Shown here one piece after another: positions 1 through 8,659 of a stretch of 51,462 bases of DNA. How positions within the stretch are numbered: position 1 is the first letter of the stretch; the number at the start of each line of letters is the position of its first letter. Origin of the DNA: Acidobacteriota bacterium (GTDB lineage: Bacteria > Acidobacteriota > Vicinamibacteria > Vicinamibacterales > UBA2999); the NCBI GenBank assembly GCA_963169195.1, contig CAUJDN010000032.1, forward strand, positions 1-51,462, given 5' to 3'. Position numbers and translations under genes: made by a program. The notes below the pieces were generated by a model that worked only from the letters and a program-made list of their open reading frames with translations, searched no databases and was not told the origin of the DNA.

Positions 1-56
1 CGGAGGTTCGAAGCACGGGGTTCAAAGCACGGGGTTCAAAGCACGAAGGTTCGGAC
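1..56 (+). repeat. TTCGAA repeat array, forward arm
   Basis: Three tandem copies plus a fragment of a 14-15 nt unit, GGTTCGAAGCACGG with variants GGTTCAAAGCACGG and GGTTCAAAGCACGAA. The array is cut by the window edge. The same unit recurs between the DAHP synthase gene and tyrA (33085-33256), and in reverse orientation at 130-236. The roughly 73 nt between the two arms (57-129) hold no gene I can support. Confidence 0.85.
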
Positions 57-129
57 GTGGCGCCGATCATACGCGATGACGACGCCGGTGGCCACATTCA
101 CAACGCCGGCCGGAGGCTCCGGGCGGCTC

Positions 130-236
130 GACGCCCGGGCCTCGAACCTCCGGGCTTCGAACCCCGTGCTTCGAACCCCGGGCTTCGAACCCCCGGGCTT
201 CGAACCCCCGGGCTTCGAACGTCTGTGCCTTGAACC
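130..236 (-). repeat. TTCGAA repeat array, inverted arm
   Basis: Read on the minus strand this is about six copies of a 14-15 nt unit, CCCGGGGGTTCGAAG with one CACGGGGTTCGAAG copy. The core is the same GGTTCGAA as in the forward arm at 1-56. It begins about 10 nt beyond the encoded CCA of the minus-strand tRNA-Gly, so it lies directly downstream in that transcript's direction. The two arms could form a long imperfect hairpin or cruciform around a 73-nt spacer. Confidence 0.85.
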
Positions 237-245
237 GGCGTGAGA

Positions 246-320
246 TGGAGCGGGAGACGGGGATCGAACCCGCGACCAACAGCTTGGGAAGCTGTGACTC
301 TACCACTGAGTTACTCCCGC
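246..320 (-). tRNA. tRNA-Gly (anticodon CCC)
   Basis: The minus strand folds as a full 75-nt cloverleaf. The 7-bp acceptor stem is GCGGGAG with CTCCCGC. The D-stem is ACTC/GAGT. The anticodon stem ACAGC/GCTGT encloses the 7-nt loop TTCCCAA, giving anticodon CCC, and the T-loop is TTCGATC. The discriminator is T and the CCA end is encoded (246-248). The acceptor stem and the CCC anticodon assign it to glycine codon GGG. It is separate from the divergent PQQ dehydrogenase gene. Confidence 0.95.
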
Positions 321-336
321 TCGGTGGCGAGTCCTC

Positions 337-345
337 ATCTTAGCA
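337..345 (-). promoter_or_regulatory. putative extended -10 for tRNA-Gly
   Basis: On the minus strand the sequence TGCTAAGAT lies 17-25 nt before the mature tRNA 5' end. It matches an extended -10 element (TGN-TAAGAT). I see no clear -35. The same TAAGAT hexamer precedes aroC and the mannose-1-phosphate guanylyltransferase gene. Confidence 0.4.
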
Positions 346-498
346 GAAGGGCGGGCGCCCGGGGGAGATCCGCGCTTGCCGGTGGCGGACAGACGGATCC
401 ACCGGTCAGCAGCCGCGACCGGCACGTGGGGCATGCCGCTCGGCAGATGACATATCATGGGCGGCATACCTGACCTCCATTCCCGCCGAGGAGTCCTG

Positions 499-2601
499 AT
501 GTTCCTGCTCACCGTCCTCTCCCGTTCGCGCTCTCGACTGCCATGGCTCGCCATCCTCGCCGCCGGTATTCTCCCCTGGCTGGCGGCCGCGCCATCGGCT
601 CAGCCCCAGGCGTCGGACCCGCGCGCCACCAGCGCGCAGACGTACGAGTGGCCCAGTTGGGGTGGGGACGAGCACAGCAGCCGATATGCCGCGCTCGATC
701 AGGTCAACGCGCAGAACTTCGGCAAGCTCCAGGTGCTGTGGCGGTGGAGCGCCGCGAACTTCGGGCCGGCACCGGACTTCATCTATCGGGCGACGCCCAT
801 CTACGTGAACGGCAAGCTGTACACCGTGGCGGGCACGCGACGCGCCGTCGCCTGCATCGACCCGCTCACCGGTGAGACGCTGTGGATCTTCCGCGAGAAG
901 GAGAACCCGCGCTGGGCGCGCTCCACGCGGCAGAACTACGGCAAGGGCGTCGCGTTTGCGCGCGTGGACGGCCGGCCGACCATCTACTTGATGACCCCGG
1001 GCTTCTACCTCTGGGCGCTCGACGCGGACACCGGCCAGCCGCTGCCGTTCTTCGGGAACAACGGGGTCGTGGATCTGGCGCTCGGCCTCGGGCCCTACTC
1101 GGTGGATCCGGATCACGGCGTGGCCGACTGGGGCGACATCACCAGTTCCTCGGCGCCCCTCGTGGTCAACGGCGTCGTGGTCGTCGGCAACTCGCACGAC
1201 CGCGGGTACTACCCGGAGAACCGCGAGAACATCCCCGGCGTTGTCCGTGGCTACGACGCGAAGACGGGCCGCATGATGTGGCGCTTCAACCCGGTGCCGC
1301 GCCCCGGCGAGCCGAACAACGACACGTGGGAGGAGGGCTCCTGGGAGTACACGGGCAACGTGTCGCCCTGGGCGCCGCTCAGCGCGGACTCGAAGCTCGG
1401 GCTGGTCTACGTGCCGACCGACACCCCCACCAACGACTACTACGGCGGGAGCCGCCCCGGGAAGAACGTCTACGGTACGAGCCTCCTTGCGCTCGACATC
1501 CAGACCGGCAAGATGCGCTGGTACTACCAGTTCGTCCACCACGACGTGTGGAACATGGACATCCCGGACGCGCCGCACCTGATGGACGTCACGATCAAGG
1601 GGCAGCGCGTGCCCGTCGTCGCGCAGGCGACCAAGCAGGGCTGGATCTACGTGCTCAACCGCGAAACCGGGCAGCCCGTCTGGCCCATCGAGGAGCGGGC
1701 CGTGCCGGCGTCGGACGTTCCGCGCGAGAAGCTGTGGCCCACGCAGCCGTTCGTCACATGGCCCGAGCCGTTCGAGCAGCAGGGCATGAGCGAGAACGAT
1801 CTCATCGACTTCACGCCCGCGCTTCGGGCCGAGGCGCTCAAGACCGCAAGGCGCTACCGCATGGGACCGATCTTCACGCCGCCCTCGCTCGAGAAGGCCG
1901 CCGACGGCACGGAAGGGGCGTGGATGGTCCCGAGCTCGAACGGCGGCGCCAACATTCCCGGCGGTGCCGCCGTGGACCCCGTGACGGGGTGGTTCTACGT
2001 GGCCTCGCAGCACAGCTACGAGGTCATCGCCCTGGTCCCGGCGCAGGAGAAGTACCCGAACGGCAAGCCCTGGCCGGGATGGGGAAGCCCCGACGGCAAG
2101 ATCACCTCGCTCTACGTCTCCACCTCGGTCGGCGCGCGCGGGCCGACGGGGGGCCCCGACAACCGGGCCCTGCCGCTCGTGAAGCCGCCGTATGGGCGCA
2201 TCGTCGCCTACGACATGAACACCGGCGACAAGAAGTGGATGATCCCGAACGGCGAGACACCCGAGTGGATCCGGACCCACCCGGCGCTGAAGGGCGTGAA
2301 CATCGGCAACACGGGCCAGAACGCACACGCCAACCTGCTGGTCACCACATCGCTGCTGATGTACGGGGAGGGTCGCGGCGCCGACAAGTACTTCCGCGCC
2401 GTGGACAAGGCCACCGGGAAGGAACTCGGCAAGATCGAGATCCCGGCGCCGACGAACACGGCGCCGATGACCTTCATGCACAACGGCCACCAGGTGATCG
2501 TGATGGCCGTAGCCAGCGCGACGGTGCCGGCCGAACTCGTCGCGGTGGCCCTGCCGGCGGCTCGCCAGCGCCGGGCCCCGAACGCCGGCGCGCAGGAGTA
2601 G
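499..2601 (+). CDS. secreted PQQ-dependent dehydrogenase (glucose-dehydrogenase-like)
   Basis: 700 aa. An N-terminal signal peptide (about residues 1-35, Arg-rich then hydrophobic, ending near APSAQ) is followed by an eight-bladed quinoprotein propeller. Family marks are the opening WPSWGGDEHSSRYAALDQV block, repeated blade motifs such as DPLTGETLW and DAKTGRMMW, and the HHDVWNMDIPDAP block typical of glucose/quinate-type quinoproteins. There is no five-helix membrane anchor and no cytochrome c CxxCH, so it is probably periplasmic and must pass electrons to a separate acceptor. The substrate cannot be read from the sequence. ATG 499 is preferred over ATG 457 because GAGGAG lies just upstream and the signal peptide then starts cleanly. 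No pqq synthesis genes are in the window. Confidence 0.9.
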   Translation: MFLLTVLSRSRSRLPWLAILAAGILPWLAAAPSAQPQASDPRATSAQTYEWPSWGGDEHSSRYAALDQVNAQNFGKLQVLWRWSAANFGPAPDFIYRATPIYVNGKLYTVAGTRRAVACIDPLTGETLWIFREKENPRWARSTRQNYGKGVAFARVDGRPTIYLMTPGFYLWALDADTGQPLPFFGNNGVVDLALGLGPYSVDPDHGVADWGDITSSSAPLVVNGVVVVGNSHDRGYYPENRENIPGVVRGYDAKTGRMMWRFNPVPRPGEPNNDTWEEGSWEYTGNVSPWAPLSADSKLGLVYVPTDTPTNDYYGGSRPGKNVYGTSLLALDIQTGKMRWYYQFVHHDVWNMDIPDAPHLMDVTIKGQRVPVVAQATKQGWIYVLNRETGQPVWPIEERAVPASDVPREKLWPTQPFVTWPEPFEQQGMSENDLIDFTPALRAEALKTARRYRMGPIFTPPSLEKAADGTEGAWMVPSSNGGANIPGGAAVDPVTGWFYVASQHSYEVIALVPAQEKYPNGKPWPGWGSPDGKITSLYVSTSVGARGPTGGPDNRALPLVKPPYGRIVAYDMNTGDKKWMIPNGETPEWIRTHPALKGVNIGNTGQNAHANLLVTTSLLMYGEGRGADKYFRAVDKATGKELGKIEIPAPTNTAPMTFMHNGHQVIVMAVASATVPAELVAVALPAARQRRAPNAGAQE

Positions 2602-2602
2602 T

Positions 2603-3961
2603 CTAGCCGCGGATGACGGCGAGCACCTCGTCGCGGCGCTGCTCCATGATCTCCGGGGTGGCGCCCTCGAGGTTGAGCCGGAGCAGCGGCTCGGTGTTCG
2701 ACGCGCGCACGTTGAAGTGCCAGTCGTCGAACTCCACGGAGATGCCGTCGAGCTCGTACACGTGCCCGTGCGCGTACTCGCGCTTGAGGGCCGCGATCTT
2801 CTGCGGCACCACGTCCATGCTCGGCACGGTGGTGTTGATTTCGCCGGAGATGAAGTAGCGCTCGCGCAGCGGCTTCAGGAGGTCACGGAGCGACAGCCCC
2901 TTCTTCGACATCAGCTCGAGGATGAGCAGCGCCGGGATGAAGCCGTTGTCGGCGTAGAAGTTGTCCCGGAAATAGTAGTGTCCCGTGACCTCGCCGCCGA
3001 AGATGGCGTCCTCCTCGCGCATGCGGCGCTTGATGAAGGCGTGCCCCACCCGGTTCATCAGCGCACGGCCGCCGTACTGCGCGACGATGTCCTTCACCGC
3101 GTAGCTGGCGCGCACATCGTAGATGATGGTCGAGCCCGGGTGCTTCATCAGGAACGACTCGGCCAGGAGCGCGGTGATGAAGTCTCCCGCGATGAACTCG
3201 CCGGTGCCGTCCAGGAAGAAGCAGCGGTCGGCGTCGCCGTCCCAGGCAATCCCGGCATCGGCGGCCAGCTCGACGACCTTCGCGGTGATGTCCCGCCGGT
3301 TCTCCTCGATGAGCGGGTTGGCCTCGTGGTTCGGGAACGTGCCGTCCACCTCGAAGCAGAGCCGCGTCGTCCGGCAGGGCAGGCGGTCGAAGAGCGGCGG
3401 CGCGGCGAGCCCGGCAATGCCGTTGCCGGCGTCGAGGACGATGTTGAAGGGCTCGATGACGGACGCGTCGATGAAACCCATCACGTGCTCGGTGTAGCGG
3501 TCCAGCACGTCCCGCTGCTCGATCGGACCCGGCGTGGCGGCCGGAGCCGGGATGGTCCCGGTGAGGATCATCTCCTTCATCTCCTTGATGCCCGCCTCGC
3601 CGCTCAGCGGGAAGGCCTCCCGCCTCACCATCTTGCACCCGTTGTACTCACCCGGGTTGTGCGATGCCGTGATCTGGGCGCCACCGTCGAGGCGGTCGGC
3701 CGCCACGGCGTAGTACAGCATGTCGGTGCCCATCAGCCCGTAGTCGACGACGTGGCCACCCTGGAGGCGCGCGCCGTCGATGAAGGCGCCGGCCAGCTCG
3801 GGCGACGAGGTGCGCATGTCGCGAGAGACGGCGTACCGGCCCGGGCCCAGATAGGCCACGAAGGCCCGGCCGAGCTGGTGGAACAACTCCGCCGTGACCT
3901 CGCTCGGATAAATGCCGCGAACGTCGTAGGCCTTGAAGACTGCAGCGGTGATCGGTGCCAT
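2603..3961 (-). CDS. manB: phosphomannomutase/phosphoglucomutase
   Basis: 452 aa, full length for the alpha-D-phosphohexomutase family, which interconverts hexose 6-phosphate and 1-phosphate. The phosphoserine loop TASHNP (about residue 98) and the Mg-binding loop DGDADR (about residue 242) are both present. The C-terminal phosphate-binding stretch reads RASNTEPLLRLNLE. The gene lies 7 nt downstream of the guanylyltransferase gene on the same strand. Together they would turn mannose 6-phosphate into GDP-mannose for polysaccharide or glycan synthesis. It is convergent with the dehydrogenase, with a single base between the stop codons. Confidence 0.9.
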   Translation of the reverse strand: MAPITAAVFKAYDVRGIYPSEVTAELFHQLGRAFVAYLGPGRYAVSRDMRTSSPELAGAFIDGARLQGGHVVDYGLMGTDMLYYAVAADRLDGGAQITASHNPGEYNGCKMVRREAFPLSGEAGIKEMKEMILTGTIPAPAATPGPIEQRDVLDRYTEHVMGFIDASVIEPFNIVLDAGNGIAGLAAPPLFDRLPCRTTRLCFEVDGTFPNHEANPLIEENRRDITAKVVELAADAGIAWDGDADRCFFLDGTGEFIAGDFITALLAESFLMKHPGSTIIYDVRASYAVKDIVAQYGGRALMNRVGHAFIKRRMREEDAIFGGEVTGHYYFRDNFYADNGFIPALLILELMSKKGLSLRDLLKPLRERYFISGEINTTVPSMDVVPQKIAALKREYAHGHVYELDGISVEFDDWHFNVRASNTEPLLRLNLEGATPEIMEQRRDEVLAVIRG

Positions 3962-3968
3962 GGGTCCT

Positions 3969-5027
3969 CTAGGTGTGCGTGTAGTCCGTCAGGGCCGTCT
4001 TGTCGCCAATCACCAGTGGTCCGGCGAGGCTGACATTCCGCCCGATATGGCAGTTGCGGCCCAGGATCGGGCCATCGAGCGCGGCGTTGGGGCCGATGCG
4101 CGTGTTGGGCCACACGATGACGTTCCGCAGCTCGGCGCCCTCCTCGACGACGACGCCGCGGCCGACCACCGCGTAGGGCCCGATGACCGCGCCAGGCTTG
4201 ACGTGCGCGCCCGCGTCCACGAAGCACGGCGCCGTCAGCGTGGCGCCGTCGTCCACGCGGGCGTCCGGCGACACGATGGGCATCGACCGGTCGGCCGTGG
4301 CGAAGATGCCCGCCGTGAAGCGGCCGTCGAACATGTCCCGGTGGACCTGGACGTACTTCTCGGGCGTGCCGATATCGATCCAGTAGCCATCGTCCACGTA
4401 GGCGACGAAGGTCTCGCGGCGCTCGGTGAGGGACGGGAAGTACCCGCGCTCGATGGAGTAGGCCACGTCCTTCGGGATGCGATCGAACGTCTCCGGCTCG
4501 AGCACGTAGATGCCCGCGTTGATGGTATTGCACGTGATGTCATCGGGCTTCGGCTTCTCGAGAAAGCGCCGCACGTGGCCCCCGGCGTCGGTCTCGACCA
4601 GCCCGTAGGCCGCCGGGTTCTCCACCGGCGTGAGCACGATGGTCGCCCGCGCGCCGGCGGCGCGATGACGCGCCACCACGGCGTTGACGTCCACCGAGGT
4701 CATCACGTCGCCATTGAAGACGACCAGGGTGTCGGCGATGCCCTGCGCCGCGTAGCGGATGGCGCCGCCGGTACCCAGCGGCGCCGGCTCGACCACGTAG
4801 CGGAGCTTCACGCCGGTGCCTTCGCCCTCACCGAAGACCTCCTCGATGCGGCGCGGCTGATAATTGAGGCTCAGGATCACCTCGTCGATCTCCGGCACCT
4901 GCTTCAGGAGATCGATCTGGTAGTGGAGGAACGCCCGGTCGAAGATGGGAACGACGGGCTTGGGCGTGTGGAGGGTCAGCGGGCGGAGGCGCGTGCCCTT
5001 GCCTCCGGCGAGCAGGATGGCCTTCAT
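3969..5027 (-). CDS. mannose-1-phosphate guanylyltransferase-type nucleotidyltransferase
   Basis: 352 aa. The N-terminal nucleotidyltransferase domain opens with MKAILLAGGKGTRLRPLTLHTPKP, the pyrophosphorylase signature. It has a VFNGDV metal-binding segment and a C-terminal left-handed beta-helix of hexapeptide repeats (about residues 255-345, for example PGAVIGPYAVVGRG). This two-domain form is typical of eukaryote-like GDP-mannose pyrophosphorylases and related NDP-sugar enzymes. Pairing with a phosphomannomutase supports GTP plus mannose-1-phosphate as substrates, but UTP or dTTP specificity cannot be excluded. The start at 5027 puts the glycine-rich loop at the N-terminus. A TAAGAT -10-like hexamer lies 11 nt upstream, and GGAAG could serve as a ribosome site. 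Confidence 0.85.
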   Translation of the reverse strand: MKAILLAGGKGTRLRPLTLHTPKPVVPIFDRAFLHYQIDLLKQVPEIDEVILSLNYQPRRIEEVFGEGEGTGVKLRYVVEPAPLGTGGAIRYAAQGIADTLVVFNGDVMTSVDVNAVVARHRAAGARATIVLTPVENPAAYGLVETDAGGHVRRFLEKPKPDDITCNTINAGIYVLEPETFDRIPKDVAYSIERGYFPSLTERRETFVAYVDDGYWIDIGTPEKYVQVHRDMFDGRFTAGIFATADRSMPIVSPDARVDDGATLTAPCFVDAGAHVKPGAVIGPYAVVGRGVVVEEGAELRNVIVWPNTRIGPNAALDGPILGRNCHIGRNVSLAGPLVIGDKTALTDYTHT

Positions 5028-5076
5028 GACAAACTTCCATCTTACACGAGCGGACGGTAGAATGGCCGCGAGTCGG

Positions 5077-5715
5077 ATGAACCTCCCGAACAGCCTCACC
5101 ATCGCGCGGATCTTCCTCGTGCCGCTGCTCGTCTCGGTGCTGCTGACCAAGTTCGAGGGCCGCCTGGTGGTCGGGCTCCCGGTCGAACTGGTCGCCGCCG
5201 CCATCTTCGGCCTGGCCTCGCTCACCGACTGGCTGGACGGCTATCTCGCGCGCCGCCGCCAGCAGGTCACCTGGCTCGGGCAGATCCTGGACCCGCTGGC
5301 CGACAAGCTCCTCATCTCGGCCACCCTCATCTCCATCGTCCAGCTCGGCCTCGCCCCCGCCTGGATGGTGGCGGTCATCATCGGCCGCGAGTTCGCGGTC
5401 ACGGGCCTGCGCAGCATCGCGTACTCGCGCGGTCTGGCGATGCCGGCGTCGAACCTGGGCAAGCTCAAGATGGCCTCGCAGGTCGTGGCGATCCTGCTGC
5501 TCATCCTCGGGTGGGAACGGGTGCCGCTGCTGTTGCTGCTGGGGCAGGTCGCGCTGTGGATGGTGCTCGCAACGGCCCTGTGGTCGGCCGTGGACTACTA
5601 TCGCCGCTTCCACCAGGCGTTCTCGCGATCCGCGAAGGTGGCCGACATCGCGGACGCCCGCGCGGCGCGGCGCACCGAGTACGCCGCGCCGACGGAACGC
5701 AGAGTGGCGCGCTGA
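5077..5715 (+). CDS. pgsA: CDP-diacylglycerol-glycerol-3-phosphate 3-phosphatidyltransferase
   Basis: 212 aa membrane enzyme of phosphatidylglycerol synthesis. The CDP-alcohol phosphatidyltransferase signature is intact: DWLDGYLARRRQQV followed by GQILDPLADK, giving D-G-A-R-G-D-D in the right spacing (about residues 52-76). Several hydrophobic helices follow. The start at 5077 gives the usual MNLPNSLTIARIFLVP opening. An in-frame ATG at 5062 would add five residues, but that codon overlaps a TAGAAT -10-like hexamer (5058-5063). It diverges from the guanylyltransferase gene and converges with the secreted protein at 5723. Confidence 0.9.
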   Translation: MNLPNSLTIARIFLVPLLVSVLLTKFEGRLVVGLPVELVAAAIFGLASLTDWLDGYLARRRQQVTWLGQILDPLADKLLISATLISIVQLGLAPAWMVAVIIGREFAVTGLRSIAYSRGLAMPASNLGKLKMASQVVAILLLILGWERVPLLLLLGQVALWMVLATALWSAVDYYRRFHQAFSRSAKVADIADARAARRTEYAAPTERRVAR

Positions 5716-5722
5716 GACGGGC

Positions 5723-6508
5723 TCAGGGCTGGGCTGGCCCGGCGACCACGGGGACGGCCACGTCGCCCGTCCGCACGCCATCGACGACCCGCACGACCAC
5801 GGCCTTCGCCATCGACTCGCTCACGTCGACCACCACCGCGTCGCCCACGGCGACCAGCGGCAGGCGCAGCCCCTGCGCGGGATCCCGGTAGATGGCGAAC
5901 CGTGCGCCGGCAGCGACGCCGTGGCTCGATCCCCGATTGATCGTGAGGACATCGCCATCACCGAACGACTTGCGCTGATCGACGCCGATCAGCACGAGCG
6001 CGCGGTCCTCGAAGTTCGGCCGGCCGCCGGCCGCGGCCGGTGCGGGCAGCGTCGGCAGGGCCACCGGCTCGAGATAATCGCCCACGAGCACGGTATCGCA
6101 CGCGCGCTCCACGCGGGCCAGCGCGAAGCGCTCGTCCACGGCGACGACCGTGAGCACGCCGGCCGTGTGCACCGAGTCGTAGGCCGTGCGGACAGCATCG
6201 TACGGGCCGCGCCGGGAGGCCACCGTCGCCTGCGACCGCAGCAGGCGCCGAGCCATGAATCGCTCCCCGACCTTGATGCCATCAGCCGTGCCGGCCCTCA
6301 CCACGGCGACATCGCCGATGCCGAGCGCCTGGCGGCCATCGGGGTGCTGCGCGCCTTCGATGGTCAGGCCCATGCCGGGAGGCGCGGTGACGGGCAGGTC
6401 CGTGCACAGGACGTGCATCGGCAGCAGGGTGCGTGGGCCGAGGGACTGGCCGGCCACGGTGGACGGCATGGCCATCCCCGCGATGGCCACCGCAAGCACG
6501 TAACGCAT
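5723..6508 (-). CDS. secreted protein of unknown function
   Basis: 261 aa with a cleavable signal peptide (about residues 1-20, ending near VAGQ). I do not recognise a named family. The mature part contains two similar beta-rich segments, around GIGDVAVVRAGTADGIKVGERFMARR (residues 63-88) and LTINRGSSHGVAAGARFAIYRD. Each reads as a small barrel with a G-hydrophobic-GERF/GARF turn, like those in cell-envelope accessory proteins. It starts 5 nt after bamD and closes the aroC-bamD run, so a periplasmic or outer-membrane role is plausible. That role is inferred from context only. Confidence 0.7.
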   Translation of the reverse strand: MRYVLAVAIAGMAMPSTVAGQSLGPRTLLPMHVLCTDLPVTAPPGMGLTIEGAQHPDGRQALGIGDVAVVRAGTADGIKVGERFMARRLLRSQATVASRRGPYDAVRTAYDSVHTAGVLTVVAVDERFALARVERACDTVLVGDYLEPVALPTLPAPAAAGGRPNFEDRALVLIGVDQRKSFGDGDVLTINRGSSHGVAAGARFAIYRDPAQGLRLPLVAVGDAVVVDVSESMAKAVVVRVVDGVRTGDVAVPVVAGPAQP

Positions 6509-6513
6509 ACGAC

Positions 6514-7302
6514 CTACTTTCCGGCGGGTGCCCCGCCTTTTAGCTCCGCGATGCGCTTCTGCGCCTCGAGCAGATACGCGCTCTGTTCGAATTCGCCAAT
6601 GAGCCGTTCATAGTAGGGGAGCGCTTCGGGCTTCTTGTCCGTACGGTACAAGGCTTCTGCGAGGTGATAATACACCGCGTCGCGGCCGGTGAAACCGGGG
6701 TCGGTTGCCAGAACTTCACGAAATCTGTCGATCGCGCCGGGATACCACCGCGCGCGATAGTAGAAGAACCCCACCCGGAAGCCCGCCTGGCTCAGCCGAT
6801 CCCGGGCATCGCGCTCCAGGGCACGCGCCTCGGGCATCAACGGGCTGTTCGGGTAGCGCTGGATGAAGATCTCGATCTCCTTGATGGCGTCCCGCGTGGC
6901 CGACTGGTCGCGCTCCGGGGCCAGCATCTGGCCCGCATACGATCGCGCCAGCTGCAATTGTGCGTAATCGGCCCGCGGGTGCGTCGGATAGAACGTCTGG
7001 AACTCGCGGAACTCGTTGGCGGACAGCAGCAGGTTCTCGATGCCCTTCTGGGCCAGGTAGGTATCGCCGAGCGCCAGCTTCGCGTCCGGCCGGAACGGGC
7101 TCTGCGGGTAGTTGTCGACGATGTTGCGGAAGTACTCCCGCGCGTCGGCCCATTTCTCCTCCTTGAAGGCAGTCTGGCCCCGATCGAAGAGGAACTTGTC
7201 GGCTTCCGCCGTGCCGGGCGGCACGACGGATGGCGCCTTGGCACACGACGCGATGCCCGTGCACAGCACGGCCACCAGCAGGGCCTTGCATCCGTAACTC
7301 AT
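6514..7302 (-). CDS. bamD: outer-membrane assembly lipoprotein BamD
   Basis: 262 aa, within the usual BamD size. The N-terminus is a lipoprotein signal with lipobox IASC, giving a lipidated Cys at about residue 20. TPR repeats follow: FDRGQTAFKEEKWADAREYF, then YPQSPFRPDAKLALGDTYL, and so on to the C-terminus. BamD is the essential lipoprotein partner of BamA in beta-barrel insertion, acting on the periplasmic face of the outer membrane. Its presence marks a didermic organism. The ATG overlaps the stop of the upstream epimerase gene by 4 nt (ATGA), so it is probably translationally coupled. bamA is not in this window. Confidence 0.88.
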   Translation of the reverse strand: MSYGCKALLVAVLCTGIASCAKAPSVVPPGTAEADKFLFDRGQTAFKEEKWADAREYFRNIVDNYPQSPFRPDAKLALGDTYLAQKGIENLLLSANEFREFQTFYPTHPRADYAQLQLARSYAGQMLAPERDQSATRDAIKEIEIFIQRYPNSPLMPEARALERDARDRLSQAGFRVGFFYYRARWYPGAIDRFREVLATDPGFTGRDAVYYHLAEALYRTDKKPEALPYYERLIGEFEQSAYLLEAQKRIAELKGGAPAGK

Positions 7303-8240
7303 GCTCTCGTCGCTTCCATCCAGCGGTACATGGCCCGCAGGCCGTCTTCGAGGTTGACCGACGGCTGAAACCCCAGGTCGGTCCGGGCCAGCGTGGTGTC
7401 GGCGTAGGTGTCGCGCATGTCGCCCTTCTGGGGCGGCTGTCGCTCGATCCTGACCTCGCGGCCGGTGACCTTCGCCAGCAGGTCGAAGACCTCGCGCAGC
7501 GAGACCCGCGATCCGCCCCCGATATTGTAGACGCGCCCCGGCACGCCACGGACGGCCGCCGTGGCCGTGGCCCAGGCCGCGTCGGCCACATAGGTGAAAT
7601 CCCGCGTCTGCAGCCCGTCGCCGTACTGCGTGATCGGGCGCCCGTCGAGGATTGCGGCGAAGAAACGGTTGAAGCCCATGTCGGGACGCTGCCGCGGCCC
7701 GTACACCGTGAAGTAGCGCAGCGAGACCGTCGGGACGCCGTGATTGACGTGATACAGGTGGCAGAGCTGCTCGGCCGCCAGCTTGGTCACGCCGTACGGC
7801 GAGACGGGGTGCAGCGGCACCTCCTCCTGCATCGGCAGCTGGACGTGGTCCCCGTACACCGAGGAGCTCGAGGCGTAGACCACGCGCTCGATGGGGCGGC
7901 CTACACAGGCTTCGAGCAGGATCTGCGTCGCGTCGACGTTGAGCGAGGTGTAGATCTGGAAGTCACGTCCCCAACTCTTCCGCACGCCCGCCTGCGCAGC
8001 CAGGTGGAAGACGTGCGTCACCCCATCGAGCAGCGCCGGCAGGTCGGCATCGGCAATCGACGTCTCCACCAGGTGATAGCCCGGCCGGCCGCGCAGCGCG
8101 GCGATGTTGGCGTCCTTCAGGGGCCGCGGGTAGTAGTCGGTGAAGCAGTCGACGGCCGTCACCTCGGCGCCCTGATCGAGCAGCCGCTCGCTCAGGTGCG
8201 ACCCGATGAAGCCCGCTCCACCCGTCACCAATGCCTTCAC
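7299..8240 (-). CDS. NAD-dependent nucleotide-sugar epimerase/dehydratase
   Basis: 313 aa extended short-chain dehydrogenase. It has a Rossmann GGAGFIGSHL at the N-terminus, YASSSSVYG supplying the active Ser, and the catalytic pair in YGVTK (Tyr-x3-Lys). It is GalE/UDP-glucuronate 4-epimerase-like, though the exact sugar cannot be read from sequence. The start is GTG at 8240, which overlaps the thioesterase stop as GTGA. GAAGGAG about 10 nt upstream supplies a good ribosome site. The codon before the glycine loop leaves no room for another start nearby. It lies between ybgC and bamD in the minus-strand run. Confidence 0.85.
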   Translation of the reverse strand: MKALVTGGAGFIGSHLSERLLDQGAEVTAVDCFTDYYPRPLKDANIAALRGRPGYHLVETSIADADLPALLDGVTHVFHLAAQAGVRKSWGRDFQIYTSLNVDATQILLEACVGRPIERVVYASSSSVYGDHVQLPMQEEVPLHPVSPYGVTKLAAEQLCHLYHVNHGVPTVSLRYFTVYGPRQRPDMGFNRFFAAILDGRPITQYGDGLQTRDFTYVADAAWATATAAVRGVPGRVYNIGGGSRVSLREVFDLLAKVTGREVRIERQPPQKGDMRDTYADTTLARTDLGFQPSVNLEDGLRAMYRWMEATRA

Positions 8241-8659
8241 GTCAGCAGCTCCTTCACTCGCGCCGGCAGGCGCACCGGGCGGCCCGCCCTGTTGAGCGTT
8301 GCGTGGGTGGTCTGGCCCGTGGCCACCACCACGCCGTCCGCGCGACGCACGACCTCGTAGTCGAACGCCAGGCGCGCGGGCGACACCAGGCGCCCGATCG
8401 TCCGAATCTCCAGTTCGTCGTCGTAGCGGGCGCCGGTCCTGTACTCGCAGCGCGCGTCGATGACCGGCAGGGCCAGCCCCTCGTCTTCCATGGCGCGGTA
8501 CGTCCAGCCGGCCTCGCGGAGCCACTCGGTACGCCCGACCTCGAACCACACGAGGTAGTTCGCGTAGTAGACGACACCCATTCGGTCCGTCTCGGCGTAT
8601 CGGACGCGGACGACGGGGCGCGACACGCGCGGGGCGGGTCTGGAACCGCTGATCGTCAC
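8237..8659 (-). CDS. ybgC: YbgC-type acyl-CoA thioesterase
   Basis: 140 aa single hotdog-fold protein of the 4-hydroxybenzoyl-CoA thioesterase family. The signature [20 protein letters not shown] (residues 21-40) contains the catalytic Asp in the TDxMGxVYYxNY context. Such enzymes hydrolyse acyl-CoA thioesters, and YbgC proteins often associate with envelope (Tol-Pal) genes. Here the neighbours are rpe upstream and the epimerase downstream, with 4-nt overlaps on both sides. The substrate is unknown. Confidence 0.85.
   Translation of the reverse strand: MTISGSRPAPRVSRPVVRVRYAETDRMGVVYYANYLVWFEVGRTEWLREAGWTYRAMEDEGLALPVIDARCEYRTGARYDDELEIRTIGRLVSPARLAFDYEVVRRADGVVVATGQTTHATLNRAGRPVRLPARVKELLT

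Noticed and set aside
246..320. tRNA-associated integration site
   Set aside because: No integrase or duplicated tRNA 3' end was seen nearby; the flanking sequence is the tandem repeat instead.
406..2490. 694-aa minus-strand ORF opposite the PQQ dehydrogenase
   Set aside because: It is a GC-driven shadow with Arg/Val/Gly/His-rich, low-information sequence, and lies wholly over a gene with clear family motifs.
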